A stretch of DNA of 64,000 bases from Cymbomonas tetramitiformis (GCA_001247695.2 LGRX02027796.1:1-64000); one strand, 5' to 3'. Positions 36,343 through 48,433 are shown, counted from the first letter of the stretch. The notes: generated from the sequence alone by a model not told the origin. Numbers and translations are program-made.

Positions 36343-37806
36343 AGGAAGGCGAGGCCGCAGGAGCGCAGCAGAAACGTCAAGATGAAAGGCGAGACGAGTT
36401 AGAACGGCGAATGCACGTAAACGAAACCCTCCCAAAAGCTTCAGCCTTCCCAACTCCGCAAGACTTGGCGGGATTCGAGCAATGGCCAAACATCGCGGTC
36501 GCTGCCTTATGGGAGAGCACGGGCATCGCACGATACCGCCGACATGAAGAACTTTCCGATCCGGATGTACGGGAAAGTTATGTGAAAGAGATTGACGCCG
36601 CGGTGGTGACGGACGATATTTTGCAGCGATGTGTGAGTGCGTATGTGGACAGTACGTCTAATAAGCGGACTTTGGCTTCGTGTGCATCGTGTGGCATCCG
36701 TGATGTCGATCGTGAATACCGCCAAGATATCCCTTTGAGCGAGTTGCATGACTCCTGCGTCGAGCTTACACGGGTTGAGCGTGACGCTTACTTGGCGTTT
36801 GGAGCGTATCGTTCTTGTTACTCTCGGTACCAGTCACGCCACGAAGGGCGTGTGTTTTATCTTCAGCCGGACTTGGTGTATGTCAAAGCTAATGAGAATG
36901 CGATAGGCGTCGAGATGACCACATTGTGTTTGCCATGCCTCAATGTCGTCAAGAAGATGGATACCGACAAAAAGCCAGCACTTTCCATCGCCGCCGGACA
37001 TGATTACGGTCATCCGTCGCGGGCCCCGTGCACGTACCATGGCTATAGTGGACTGCCTTCTTTACATCTCTTTGAGAAAATGGTGTTGCAACGCGTGGTT
37101 CCTTTCATGAACGTGGTCAAGCTCACTGTACCTAGTGGCTTCGACCACACATCCGCGCGCTCGGCCATTCGTGGACACGTTATCGCCATGCAACATGATG
37201 GTGCACAAATGCTTTGCGCTAACAGCCTGCCTCGGCTTGACTTGGATCGGGTATTATCATTCGTGTTTGTCGGCAAGGTTGGGCAATGGGCAGCGGCACG
37301 CCTGAAGTTAGCCCCGGCGTACAAAGAACTGCGTCCGGAAGTCGTATTTATGTGGTTAAAGGCCTTCATTCACATGGGGCATCCGGCATACAACGATTTC
37401 GATTTGCCGGGGACAACGAACGTCGTGCATCAAGGGAATGTCGATGTTACTGAGACGTCCATGCCGAGAACACGAATTTTGGACGACCGCGATCCACGGG
37501 TACTCGAAGCACTGCGTACGCTGCCCGACAGAGTACTAGATGCGTGTTTGGAGTATACCGATGACACTACAATTCACATGGAGCGACGAGTTGGATCGGA
37601 TGTCGCCCACGTACGGCCTCATGCGGACGATGAGCAAGGCTCTCAAGCAGCCGAGATCGAGGACGCCGGTGGAATTGGGAACGTGTTGCTTATGTCACGA
37701 CCTGTTAACGAGAAGCAACCGGTGCAAGCTGTTATGGAAGCGGTTCAAGGAATATCTCCGGAAACGGATGCTGGTAGTGGGGAGCCTGATGAAGGAACGC
37801 ATGGCG
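36339..37806 (+). pseudogene. Helitron polyprotein, DUF6570-like region (exon before intron 1)
   Basis: The frame continues from the repeat GVKEGEAAGAQQ. The segment has a Cys-rich stretch (CASCGIRDVDREY; CLPCLNVVKK) and then SLHLFEKMVLQRVVPFMNVVKL with GHVIAMQHDGAQ, the usual pre-Rep region of Helitron proteins (DUF6570 type). Translation runs to a GT donor at 37807; open frame beyond that to 37853 is intronic. Confidence 0.6.
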
Positions 37807-38159
37807 GTAAGCGCTGCTCCCACCTAGGCCTAGTCCTCACAAAAATTGTGTAGTGAGGGGCGGGGTGTGGGGGGCGGAACCCCCCAAGGCGTTGTCCGAA
37901 AAAAAATTTGGCAGGGGGTGTGGGGGCGGAGCCCCCCCCGGGCAGTCTTAGAAAATAGTCCGGAGCAGGGGGCGGAGCCCTCCCACGGGGCGCGGTCTCA
38001 AAAAAAGAATTCCAGAGTAACGGGGGGGGGTGTGGAGGGGGCGGAGTCTTAAACACACCCACCGCCCCGTCCACATTCTTAAAATGACCCACTGATTCCC
38101 CGCATGATTTTGGCGGCCCGGCGGAAGTTTTTGAATGCTTTCGTGTTGTTTGTTTTCAG
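37807..38159 (+). other. Spliceosomal intron 1 in the Helitron gene
   Basis: GTAAGC donor at 37807 and a TTGTTTGTTTTCAG acceptor ending at 38159 (353 bp). Joining after the first base of a Gly codon moves exactly from the upstream frame into the frame of the Rep segment. The intron body is a G-rich minisatellite with GGGGGCGGAGCCCC words, also found at 44560-44780. Confidence 0.85.
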
Positions 38160-39256
38160 GAACCTCGCCACCTCCACGCCAGGAAGGTTGTGCTCGTCCA
38201 GCGGCGGTGCAAGAGGTGCCAATCACTTTTGGCGACAAACCCGTCAACGAATTCACGGAGAACGATTTCTTCTTCTATGGAGCATTCCCGTGGTTATTTT
38301 TTACTGCGCACCATGGTTTGCCGAAGTCGTCATTGTCATCGCGCCATACACGGCATTTGTTATTGCAATATGACATCCGCTTCGACAACGCCGATGTTAT
38401 TCTCACGTTATTCAATCAAGCCCAACGCCACGCAGCATGTCGCCAGGTCGCGGCGAAAGTAAAGTCGGATGATGCTTCCATCGATCGATTTATGGAGATC
38501 ATTCGGCGACCCGATTTTCGAAAGGCCCTAGAGGAAGCGGCCAAGGACCCCGAAAGTGACGCCGCCAAAAAACTTCTGGCGGAAATAACTCCCATCCTCC
38601 GATTGAGTGGCGGGATTGTCCCTTATGGGCCCGGCGAGCGAGCGCAGAACATCTCCAAGATGATGGCCATGAGTTACATGTATGGCAACCCCACCTTCTT
38701 CATCACGATATCCCCACCGGACATGGACAATATGCTCACCATCCGCTTCTGTAAGCCATCCTCGAAGGACCCCATGAAGCCGTCCGATGAGGAAGGCTTC
38801 GGATTTGCTATCCAAACCCCGCCAGCACAACGCGCCGCCTTGTTAGCTGAACACCCCGCTGCCGCGGCCGAGAGTTTCAGAATTTTGATGAAGGCCGCCG
38901 TCGAAGGTCTTTTGGGGTTGCATCTCGAGGGAGACACAAAGCGAACGCAACCGCTGGGATCTCGGGATCCGTGCGTTTTTGGGGGCATGCTTGCCGCATT
39001 TTTGGCGGTAATTGAAGCCCAACAGCGGGGCGCTCTGCACTTACACGGTTGCCTCTTTGGATGCGCTATCGCCGGCATTATTTTGGAGAAGATAGCCGAG
39101 GATCCAGAGCTCGCCTCCAGAGCCGGAAAAGTGCTCGACACTATAGTGCAAGCACATTTGCCCACATGGGCGCATGAAGAAGTTCATGCACGCCGCGCCA
39201 AAGAGGACCCGGCAGAGAGAGCCGCACCTCGGCTCGCACTCTACGATTCCCCCTAA
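38160..39256 (+). pseudogene. Helitron Rep domain, first part
   Basis: Begins TSPPPRQEGC after the splice. FFITISPPDMDN and QQRGALHLHGCLFG (about 39020-39060) are the Helitron_like_N signature, the second giving the HxH metal-binding motif of rolling-circle nucleases. FTENDFFFYGAFPWLFF is the usual Helitron lead-in. It stops at TAA 39254-39256; the same frame reads on with good coding character, so this is a nonsense change. Confidence 0.75.
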
Positions 39257-40903
39257 CCGCTGGATCGGGAACCCGAGGTAATATGTTCTCCGTGCTATCA
39301 GAACGCTCCGCCGCCGGATGCGCCGCCGCCGGATACTCGGAACGGCACTCCGTTCGATGTTCGCTGGGCTCGAGTGTCGGCTTATTCGAACCGGCATGAC
39401 CGACACACCTTCACTTGTAGGAAGCCGCCAAACGGTCGATACGGTTGTCGCCTATGCATGCCTCAAGCTCTACGTACCCAGGATACTGGGCCAACCGAAC
39501 TCATTGTGGTTGGTGATGGCAATGATTCCTACGTGGATACCGAAGGAATTACGCGGTTCAACGTGATGGAGGCGGAGACTATTGTCCCCCGTGAACTTCG
39601 TGACCCTGCGACTCTTAGCATCGATGCACCTCTCGTGGAACCCGACAAACGCGTAATAGTTTGGGAACCTTATAGACCCAAAAACGACGACACCTTCATG
39701 ACGGCCTTCAATCGTGCATTCACCGCAGTCATGGGGGGTAACACGGCCATGTACATGCTTGGGTCTGCGGAGCAGGCGAAAGCTGCTGGCTACTATATGT
39801 TCAAGTATATGGTGAAGGATCCGTGGGAACCCGCTATTACCTTATCTTGCTTATACGAGGCCACTAAGTCCGTCGCTCACCGGCCCTCGGTTGCAGAGAA
39901 TTCGGGTACGGAAGTGAGAACCGCTCAACATGTTATCACGCGCACTCTGAATAATATTACGGGGGCTCAAGAAGTTGGCGTAGAACAAGCGGCATCCTTC
40001 TTACTCGGATTGCCAACCGTTCCGACAAGTGAGCGCTTTTGGTACGTGCACATATGGGCGGCGGTTAAGGCGTTTGCTAGCGAGCAAGGCTTTGGCTTGG
40101 CGCAAGGCGACGAAACCGTCGGAGGTCATGGAGAGCGACCGGACGATGATATCGATTGTGACGATGAAGACCTCGAGGATGCCGACATGTTCCCCGGGAT
40201 TGATGCCGACGATGTCGTCCCTGACTATGGGGAAGCGGAAGTCATCGGCCAAGCTCGCAGAGTGCAAGGTGATGCCGGCGCTACCGTATATCGTGACATC
40301 GACGGTGAACCGATCCCGGTCGCTCAGCATACGCATTACCTTTACCGGGGTAACGAGTTAGCTAATCTGAATTTGGTGGAGTATGGCGCCCTTGTGGATG
40401 TGGTGCGGCAACCCAAAAAACCGGAGGATGAAGAAATGCCGGGACCGACCTCTCCACGCTGCGTCCAGAACATTCCCGAAACCGGCTTGGTTGTCGAAAT
40501 GCCGGCTCCTCAACGTGGACGGCCTGAGAACGGACTATTTCGATTTCATCCCGATCATCCCTTGCACGACACCCACGTGCAGCGTATCCGATCTAAGTTC
40601 AAATGTCCCATCTTAGCAGGTGGGCCTCCCCCTAAGTATCCTGGACCACGTATTATTGGGAACAAGACCTCGACGAAGAAGGCCGAGAAATACAGCGCAT
40701 ATATGCTCGCGTTAATCAAACCTTGGGATATTTCCGAATGGACGGCTTGCATGGATTCCGCCGCCGCCGTCGAAGCACAAAATCTAAAGGGTCCGGCCAC
40801 CGGCTGGGACGTTTTTTGTGATTGGTGCCAAGCCGCCTCCCGGCCGGATGCACCTTTCATTATGCGGGCACGCCTTGCGTATGTCGAGAATGTGACCTTT
40901 TGA
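39257..40903 (+). pseudogene. Helitron Rep domain, second part
   Basis: Same frame as the previous segment. A Cys/His cluster (CSPCY, HTFTCRKPPNGRYGCRLCMP) is followed by AGYYMFKYMVKDPW (about 39787-39828), the Rep motif with the catalytic tyrosine pair region. KKAEKYSAYMLALIKPW near the end is typical of the Rep-helicase linker. It stops at TGA 40901-40903, after which the same frame continues. Confidence 0.7.
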
Positions 40904-41929
40904 CTCAACGTGAATTCGCGGAAGAAAAAGATTCTGACCCAGTGGCGTGCCCGAGCGGTCGTGGATTGGGAAACGCTTGAAACCGCAGCTGAGACAGGTC
41001 AAGGTCCGTACGTTCCCCCGGCAAACCCTACTGGAGAGAAAGTGCCTATGCGTGACCGAGATATGGAGTTGGATGCGTTGATCGAGGAAATCCGTACACG
41101 CAACCTTCAAGTGTTGGAAGATGCCGAGGGCGCTGATGGAGATTCTCGGCTTGATGCGTTGAAAGCGGAGCGCAAGTTTGTGCAGGGCTCCGTCGACTTC
41201 TTTGAGCGGATTCACACCGAGACCATGCCGGCGACCGGCGATGACCGCGTGAACAATCCGTCCACCGATGTTCAGGGACCCACCCGCGTAGGCCGTCCTG
41301 ATTTGGTCTCATCCTACACCGAACAAGATGCCAATCGTGTAGCGGACGTTATGGCACAAGAGCCGGACGCGTCCATCCCGGAACAACGAACTGTCGCTAC
41401 GGACGAGACCGCTTCGCCTCATGATATTGAAGCAGGCGTCGATCCTCACATTCGAGTTTGTCCCGCCGACTTTCAATCCAAGACCGAGGCCAAGATTTTC
41501 GATCACCTCCTTGGGTGGCTTCAACTACAAACAGGCGACGGTCGATCTCGTCATCGAGCGGCACGCCCCTTTGTCATTCTTTCGGACGCGAAACGACCTT
41601 ACCCTCGCGTGTCAACATTTCTTTCATCGGTATCCCGTCTTGGCGTTCCATCGGACAACATTGGATGCCTCCGCATGCCTTCCACCCCCTCCGATGAATC
41701 CGGGGCCTTTGCTCACGAGATGTGCCCTAACGTATATGACGCTGTGTTTGGCACCGGACCCATCCCAGCGGATCATGCCATCTTCAAATGTCGACTGCTT
41801 CTCGTTCCAAAGTGCGTATACGACGATGCCGCTCTCTTCGCCCGCTTACACGACAGCTTTGTGCGAGGAGGTTGGCGGTGGAAGGAATGCCTATGGAGGA
41901 GCGTGATACGTGGGGCGGATTGGCCATAA
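40904..41929 (+). pseudogene. Helitron linker before the helicase
   Basis: Same frame, continuing after the in-frame TGA. It is rich in acidic and polar residues, with a short folded stretch (SKTEAKIFDHLLGWLQLQTG) like the region preceding the Helitron helicase. The frame is lost near 41890, where the helicase continues in another phase. Confidence 0.5.
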
Positions 41930-42624
41930 TGGTGGTAGGCGACTTCGACGGAGCTTCGTTTTTAATCACCACCGATCTAAACGCGGGTCAACGTGATGCG
42001 GTCACCCCCGTGTTGTCATGGTTATCCCTATGTCTGGCCGCCGAGGCGCAGAGCAAGCCTCCTCCACCTCCACCGATGACTTCCTTGTGGGACGGCGGAC
42101 CGGGCACCGGCAAGAGTTACGTCGCCAAAGCCTTGTGCACCGCCGCGAATTTTTTATCCGGTCATGATGGCACCGTGGTTTGCTGCGCTCCGTCCGGGGT
42201 TGCGGCGGCTCTCATCCCAGGTGCGCGGACCATTCATAACTTGGGTGATATGAAGCCCACGGAAGCTTGCAGGGCGGTGCCTTTAAAGGCCATGAATCCG
42301 GGCACGAAGGCGGAGTACGCGGCGCGCCTTGGCCCCGGTACCGCCTACATATTACTTATCGACGAGATCTCCATGGTTGAGGCATGCTTGTATGGACATC
42401 TTCAAGATCGTTGTGCCGAAATCCGACGAGTCGGCGACCAGGCCAAAACTGAATGGGGGGGACTAGCGGTGGTGGCTGTGGGCGATTTTGGACAACTAGC
42501 CCCCGTGGGAAAATCGCTGTACAAACAAGCTTTAAACGTCTTTTCCGGCCAACGATCATTTGATGTGGCGGAGAAAGCCGGTCGTCTATTCCAAGCTATC
42601 CGGCGCTATCCATTAACCGAACAG
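41890..42624 (+). pseudogene. Helitron Pif1-family helicase, motor part
   Basis: GGPGTGKSYVAKALC (about 42097-42140) is the Walker A, LLIDEISMVEA (about 42352) the Walker B, and GLAVVAVGDFGQLAPV (about 42461-42508) motif III of Pif1/RecD-like helicases. An odd extra GGLAIMVVGDFDGASF upstream (about 41916) resembles motif III and may be a partial duplication. The coding segment ends in LTEQ at 42624, directly at an intron donor. Confidence 0.7.
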
Positions 42625-42740
42625 GTATTTCCGATCACTTTAATACCTCCTGGAAATCTTATTTTCTTTCAATACCGAATCCTTCCGCGGTTTTTGCATG
42701 CGACCGCGAACATTATTGGTGTGTTGATGTTCGTACGCAG
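42625..42740 (+). other. Spliceosomal intron 2 in the Helitron gene
   Basis: GTATTT donor at 42625 and GTACGCAG acceptor ending 42740 (116 bp). Splicing is phase 0 and joins LTEQ to VRAASDPDHVRFIERC, the usual Helitron helicase sequence after motif III. It also changes reading frame as required. Confidence 0.85.
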
Positions 42741-43220
42741 GTTCGAGCAGCTAGTGACCCGGATCACGTCCGCTTCATTGAACGATGCCGTTCGCAGGAA
42801 CGACCCATTACGCAGTCCGATTTAGACCGGCTGAAGGTGCTCACGGCATCGGATGTACAAATGGACCGCGATTGGCTCTTCGCGACGGTGGCAGTGACTG
42901 GCAATCGGCAACGACAAGCTATCAATGATGTGAGTGCACGGCATTTTGCGCGGCTCAGTGGACAACCGATAATTCGTTGGAAGCGACCTATTGCAACCAC
43001 ACTTTTGGACTCCCGACATGAAGACGTGATCCGGTCGGAATTTCCCGAATTGACAGGCACTTTCGTGGCCGGTGCGCCTGGAATGTTATTCTAAACAACG
43101 ACTTAAATCCTTCGCGTGGTTTAGCGAACGGCACGCCCGCCAAATTCCACAGCCTGATTCTCCGAGATGACAGCAGGTCCACCGATGCGGCGAAAATCAA
43201 CAATGCGAATCCTGGCGAGG
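42741..43220 (+). pseudogene. Helitron helicase, middle part
   Basis: VRAASDPDHVRFIERC to GAPGML in one frame, then LNNDLNPSRGLANGTPAKFH in the next after a one-base loss at about 43091. The sequence is the typical NNLNPSRGLANGT helicase motif. A second frame change at about 43220 leads to the last segment. Confidence 0.65.
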
Positions 43221-44070
43221 AGGTGTGGATCGAGCCAAGCCTTACGCGGTCAATGTTCTCATTGAGCATCTGGATTCCACAAACTGGTCCGATCGAGCGA
43301 CATTAGCTCCCGAGCTTCGAGACTCGGCGAGCCAGGGAAATATCCGTGAGAATGTCACTCGTCCGCGCAGCATCGTACTTCCAGTTAAGATCTGCAAACG
43401 TCTCGAGGAACTCCCCGTGAATCGCGCCTCCCGCAAAAGTAAGATATATTATCGAACTCATGGGCTTGATCTTGCGTTCGCCTTGACCTTTCACAAATTC
43501 CAAGGCCAAACCGTGGACAAAATTATATTAGATCTAAGACAAACGCCGAAGAATGTCTTCAACCTATGCTTTCAAGCATTTTATGTCGGGATGACGCGTG
43601 TGAAGAAGTCCAGCTGCATTCGTATATTACCCGGGCCCGATGGGCAAATGCCAAAGCTATCTCATTTGCTGAATCTTAAGCCGGATCCGGAGCTCCAAAG
43701 ATGGTTAGATGCATTTGATCGGCGGACTCGTGAATGGAAACAACCGCCGGCCGTGAAACGGATGCCCCGTCGCAAATCCGCTAAAAAGGCACAACCCAAC
43801 AGTAGAGGCAATGGAGCCGGTGCCGCGGGCGATACGGTCACTCAAGAACGACAAGGGCGGGGCGGCCGTGGGAAAGGGAAAAGTGGTGCTCGTGCCGCGG
43901 GCGATACGGTCACTCAAGAACGACAAGGGCGTGGCGGCCGTGGGAAAGGGAAAAGTGGTGCTCGCGCGACGAAGGGTAGCCAAGGTGGTAGGGGTGAAAT
44001 CTCCGCATCGGTGCAACCGGTGGCATCGAGCTTTGAACAATTTCTCAAGAACCCTCGTAATTTCGAGTGA
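43221..44070 (+). pseudogene. Helitron helicase, C-terminal part with RG-rich tail
   Basis: AVNVLIEHLDS, ALTFHKFQGQTVDKIILDL (motif V region, about 43480-43535) and QAFYVGMTRVKK (motif VI, about 43576) identify the Pif1-type C-terminus. The tail contains two direct repeats of GDTVTQERQGRGGRGKGKSG, a basic RG-rich sequence likely to bind nucleic acid. The stop is at 44070. Confidence 0.75.
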
Positions 44071-44089
44071 CTCGTAATAATGTATGCTT

Positions 44090-44510
44090 TTCGTGATTGA
44101 GATGACCTTGCCCCATTTTCGTGTGCAAAGTGTTGTTATGCATTACGCAATGTACGACTCTTGAAAATATGTGCTAGGGATTCGTACCACGCCGTGCTAG
44201 ACGACTACCGATAATATGTGATAACAATTCACCGCATCCCGCAGTATACGGCTCTCGAAAAAATGCGTTAGGAAATCGTGGCACGCCGTGCTGGACGACG
44301 CCCGAAAATATGTGATAACAATTCACCGCATACCGCAACATATGACTCTCGAAAATATGTGCTAAGAATTCATGGCACGCCGTGCAAGACGCCTCCCGAA
44401 ATTATGTGATATCGAATCACCGCATTCCGCGATATACGACTCTCTAACATATGTGATAGAAATTCATGGCACGCCGTGATACGAGACGACTACCGAAAGT
44501 AGGTGCATAT
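44090..44510. repeat. 94-bp tandem repeat downstream of the Helitron
   Basis: Four to five diverged copies. TGTGATAACAATTCACCGCA-like words recur at about 44217, 44311 and 44405, and GGCACGCCGTG at about 44280, 44373 and 44468. Each unit ends in a CTCTCGAAAATATGTG-like stretch. It may mark the Helitron 3' region or an independent satellite. Confidence 0.75.
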
Positions 44511-44559
44511 GATGTAGGATATGTATGAACAAAAAAAGCGAAAGTAACGAGTTTGTGTG

Positions 44560-44780
44560 TGGGGCGCCCCACGGGGCGCAGTATTTTCAAAAAGGTTTGA
44601 ACCCCAGGGGGGCGGTTGTGGGGCGGTTGTGGAGCCCCCCCCGGTGGGCGCAGTTTAAAAGAAAAAGGTTCAGGGTACTGGGGTGGGGGCGGAGCCCCCA
44701 CTGGGCGCAGTCCAAAAAAGTGTACTTGCTGGGGGTGGGGGCGGAGCCCCACTGGGCTCAGTCTTAAAAAACTTTTCCGT
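44560..44780. repeat. G-rich minisatellite with GGGGCGGAGCCCC words
   Basis: About four imperfect units of the form GGGGGCGGAGCCCC ... GGGCGCAGTC followed by an A-run. The same family fills Helitron intron 1 (37853-38050). The palindromic GGGGCGGAGCCCC core can form hairpins. Confidence 0.75.
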
Positions 44781-46058
44781 ATTGATACAGAAGAGGAGAC
44801 GGGAGGGTCCAACGCAACGCGCCTTCATTATAGTGTCACTACTGTACTCCTAGAGCTACTCTAGAGCTCTATGTCTAGTTCGTATTTGAACCAGTTGTAT
44901 GACCGTCTGTCCTCAGTAATTCAGCCGTCACTGAAGGTCTGAATGTATATATATTTGCTAGACCTTTCCCTATTGCGTTTCCCCATTTTTTTACACGATT
45001 CGACGATCAGATTCCCACGATACGAAGAAAATGGACGATGCATAACGCACGCGCGCCATGCGCTCAGGGACTTATTGGAGGAATCTGTTCAGTGACCGGT
45101 TCAGGCTTTGCGATTGGTTACAATGCACAATCGTAATATGCTATGCGATTTTTTTCTGTTTATAACTACGGAAATCCGAGCACACCATGTGGAAGCCCGC
45201 GGAGAGCGCTACAAAGTTACTTGCTCGGAATCTAAATTTAGAGCAGTAACGGCACTGTAACGGCTAAGGCCTGTGCTACACCGAAACTTGGGAAAGCAAA
45301 TGTGTTGATCGCAGCGATTTCATTGGCTCCTGTCGCGACTGTCATCCGGCGATGTCATGCGAGGTCATGCGAAGTCATTATTTGTGAAATGCCAAAAAGC
45401 AAATAATCGTCCAACATTTGGGCGAGACCTTCACGGGTGACACGCTCTGAAGCCCATAGCTGATTATAAGGACGGGCCTCAATACAGCCAAAACAGATAG
45501 CATAGGGGCTCTGCTAGGGCAACAGGTAAGGCTCTACCCGCTCCTACTACAGTTTTTGGGGCGTGCTTCTCATAGCTTGCTGGGAACACTGAGCTTTAAG
45601 TCCTGGTTTTGATAGTACGCGAGCTCTCCTCGAACTTCATCCGTTCTTCGATAGGCCAGCTTTTCCGTATCTGCGTGATTTTCACCTTGCTCCTATCGAG
45701 ACTCTTCATGGCTGCAAATCTGCGTACAACGGAAGCTTCTATTGTTAGCTTTCGAAGTTTGTGGGTGACCGGGAGGTTCGCTGTTTGAGGCTGTTGAGAA
45801 GAGAGAGAGGAAGGAACTCTGACAGTATAAGTCGGGTGCTTCTGTCACTTATCAAGTCATAATTTATTTGGCGAGTTCTAAGTGCAAACTCACACGAGGT
45901 GTCGCAACCTCCTTTGAATTTGTGGTACATGGAAAGTGACGTTTGAGCATTTCCAACGTGGGGCATTTGCATGTTTTGAGTGAGTTAAAATTTGCTGTGT
46001 GCGGCCGCACGGTTGTGGTGAACGAGAGTCGGTATGATGTCGTTTTGCGCGCCAGGAT
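44781..46058. other. Host intergenic DNA without a recognised gene
   Basis: Open frames are short and unremarkable. I see no RNA gene or repeat of note. Confidence 0.5.
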
Positions 46059-46940
46059 ATGAGGTGTACGGCGCTCAGGTCTACGAACTTTGTCATTGCG
46101 GCTTTCGTTTGCTCCAATGCGGCATTCTTTGTGCATTGTTCGAATGGTGGAGACCAGGACTACTGCTCAAAGACGGGTTTAGTATTAAAGAACAGTTCAG
46201 ACATGAGATCCAACTACGAGTATATAAAGTTTCATACTAAACGAGCAGGGTACGCAGAGTTGTCAGAAACTATGGTGGTCAGTTATGACAACGGATTGTA
46301 TGTCGCTGGAGAAAAAGTAATCACAGTAAGCGAACATATAGCGGCTTTACAGCAGTTGAGTTCGGAGTTGCAACGTCAGTTGAGATCTGAGCTTCAGCCA
46401 CCCACTTGTATCGAGCCGAACGGGAAATATTTGCAACACGATGGGGATAAATGGGTCTGCGTGTGTCATGAAGGATACAGTGGCAAACTTTGTGAGCCAC
46501 CAAGCGTTGCACCCACATTCGCACCCACGACTCCACTTGTTTGTACAAGTGACTGGAGTTCCTTTAGAAACTCGTGTTATCGATTGTACCCCGTTTCCGC
46601 TACACCATCAGAGGCTCAAGAAGCTTGCCAAGGTGAGGGTGCTGAGCTCGCGAGTATCAATGATTCGGCAGAAAATGATTTCGTGTTTTCTTTGTTGACG
46701 GCACATTACACCACTTGGCAACGCTATATGTCAGCACTAATTGGCGCCGTGAAATCAGAAGGACAGTGGACTTGGACGGACAACAGCTTGTGGTGGTCAA
46801 ACTGGCATACGGGAGAACCTAGCAATTCAGGACCCTACGCAACAGTCGTGCTTTATATGCATGGCGGCAACTGGGGTGGTGAATGGAATGACGTCCGTGC
46901 TGATGAGGTCTTCCCTTACATTTGTAAAATAACGGGTTAA
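46059..46940 (+). CDS. Secreted C-type lectin with an EGF-like module
   Basis: 293 residues. The N-terminus has a hydrophobic signal-like segment (NFVIAAFVCSNAAFFVHC). A helical stretch with Gln/Leu heptads (SEHIAALQQLSSELQRQL, ~90-108) may oligomerise it. CVCHEGYSGKLCEPP (~132-146) is an EGF-like C-terminal half. A C-type lectin domain fills residues ~165-292: WSSFRNSCYRLY, EAQEACQGEGAELASI, WTWTDNSLWWSNWHTGEPSN, then GGEWNDVRADEVFPYICK with the conserved WND and C. The EPS motif in the sugar loop is EPN-like, so calcium-dependent sugar binding is possible. Likely a surface or secreted recognition protein. It has no introns and is the only clear non-transposon gene in the window. Confidence 0.8.
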   Translation: MRCTALRSTNFVIAAFVCSNAAFFVHCSNGGDQDYCSKTGLVLKNSSDMRSNYEYIKFHTKRAGYAELSETMVVSYDNGLYVAGEKVITVSEHIAALQQLSSELQRQLRSELQPPTCIEPNGKYLQHDGDKWVCVCHEGYSGKLCEPPSVAPTFAPTTPLVCTSDWSSFRNSCYRLYPVSATPSEAQEACQGEGAELASINDSAENDFVFSLLTAHYTTWQRYMSALIGAVKSEGQWTWTDNSLWWSNWHTGEPSNSGPYATVVLYMHGGNWGGEWNDVRADEVFPYICKITG

Positions 46941-47948
46941 CCGCACTGATTTCAAATTGTACTAGTTCGAAGGGGCTCTAGGTTAGTATTGATTGGTGTC
47001 TTTGAATATGTGACTCGTGTCGAACACCTACACACTACTGCCATCTCTTTTTGTTACGCCTATTGAGGATTTTTTGTACACTTTTTGGACCGATTACTTG
47101 GGCATCTACTCATCTACTCGTCTCCCAAATTGAATTGGGTTGATGGGTTGTAGGCGGTACCAGTTCTAACACATTGAAGCACTTATGAATAGCTGACAAA
47201 GGAATAGACATTTGCTTCACCGTACTTTCAGACAGCGCATTAGATGCGCCCCTACTTTGAGTGTCAGCAAGTTTTTTTTTCTCGCCCCGCATACAACATT
47301 ATGCCTGCCACGGAGTTAAGACTTGGATCCATTAGATTACTAGTCCTCGACATATGATCACTTGCGAGTCTTTTGGTTTTGAAACTGTTTTGATATTCTT
47401 CACATTATGGACACAATCGGAAGCGAAAATTGAATGTTTTACCCCAACCACAAATTTGTTAGGAACATGTCCTAAAGCAAGGGCATTCACTTTGTATACC
47501 GGATAATCGGAACTTAGTAGGATATGTTAGAAAATATTAGAGGTGCCGGTATCCGTCTCGGAAGACAGTGCATATTTTGGGGTGAAGGGTCATGATGGTA
47601 GTATTCATAGTACGGCGCACGGTCTACCGATATGTCTACCTACTGCCCTACGGATCTGCAACCCTTGGGGAAAGTTTCCCGTGCATAAGATTTTACCGAT
47701 TCCCCCGTGCTGCCCGGAATTACTGCTCGTTTCTGCTCCAATCATTTACGCATATTCTCCGTCAGCAGCATATACCCGATGGTCACGAATGGAAAATCGA
47801 CATCTGAGGAAACCGAGTCACCATCATCAGGAATGTGACCATTGCATTCCAAGAGAGGACGATGCTGATGCAAGAGGGAGTGAGAGCCTTGGTCATGACA
47901 CGATCACGTTTGAGCCGATGAAAATAGAACATGCAAAAACATTGCGAT
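46941..47948. other. Host intergenic DNA
   Basis: No convincing gene. A 141-codon frame at 47543-47968 runs into the LTR at 47954 and shows no family features. Confidence 0.5.
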
Positions 47949-47953
47949 TGGAT

Positions 47954-48186
47954 TCACGGGTATGCTGACTTTCCCCCCCCCTTGGGAGGGTTCAGTGGTG
48001 CACCCTTAGTTTCACCCCTCGCCTGGATGTCACCTGCAGTGCTGCCTGTGTCACAGTGTCAGGCTCCCGAACACTTAGCCAGACATCATATTATTTTATC
48101 TGACTTTAGTATTCCAAGAGCCAGCACACCTGCATTTTCACAGTACAAAACAGCATATATATTGTCATATATCTCCTGTTTGATCA
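47954..48186 (+). repeat. 5' LTR of the gag-only element
   Basis: TCACGGGTATGCTGAC ... TTTGATCA. The canonical TG at the start appears to be missing in this copy, while the 3' LTR reads TGTCACGGG. Internal sequence starts GGTTACCGG. Confidence 0.85.
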
Positions 48187-48433
48187 GGTTACCGGCCCAC
48201 GCACCTTTGTGTTGGCTTGTTGATCTCTCTGGTCCGCTTCGCTTTCTCGCGACTCTATCGACATCTTTTGGCAGCAACCGACATCGGCCGCACCGCACCA
48301 CTCGCAGCACGTCACGGCACGGCAACCGACATCTCGACATCTTAACATCTTTTTTACGACATCTTCGGCTGTTTTTATTGCACACTTCGTGTGCTTCAAA
48401 TTACAACTGGACCCGCAGTATTTTATTCCGACA

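Larger units (their letters stand above)
33451..44070 (+). mobile_element. Decayed Helitron with a Ulp1-like protease
   Basis: A series of rightward frames encodes a Ulp1-like protease, a DUF6570-like region, a Helitron Rep with HxH and Tyr motifs, and a Pif1-family helicase. Two introns restore frame across gaps, but there are also in-frame stops (39254, 40901) and several 1-nt frame changes (about 36333, 41890, 43091, 43220), so this copy is inactive. Its 5' end directly abuts the provirus. I could not identify canonical Helitron ends. Confidence 0.75.

Noticed and set aside
39254..40903. Reassigned stop codons (alternative genetic code)
   Set aside because: TAA, TAG and TGA all end intact genes in this window, and the in-frame stops occur only in the decayed Helitron.
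48086..48385. Leftward frames overlapping the start of the gag-only element
   Set aside because: Antisense shadows of the LTR and gag leader with low-complexity composition.
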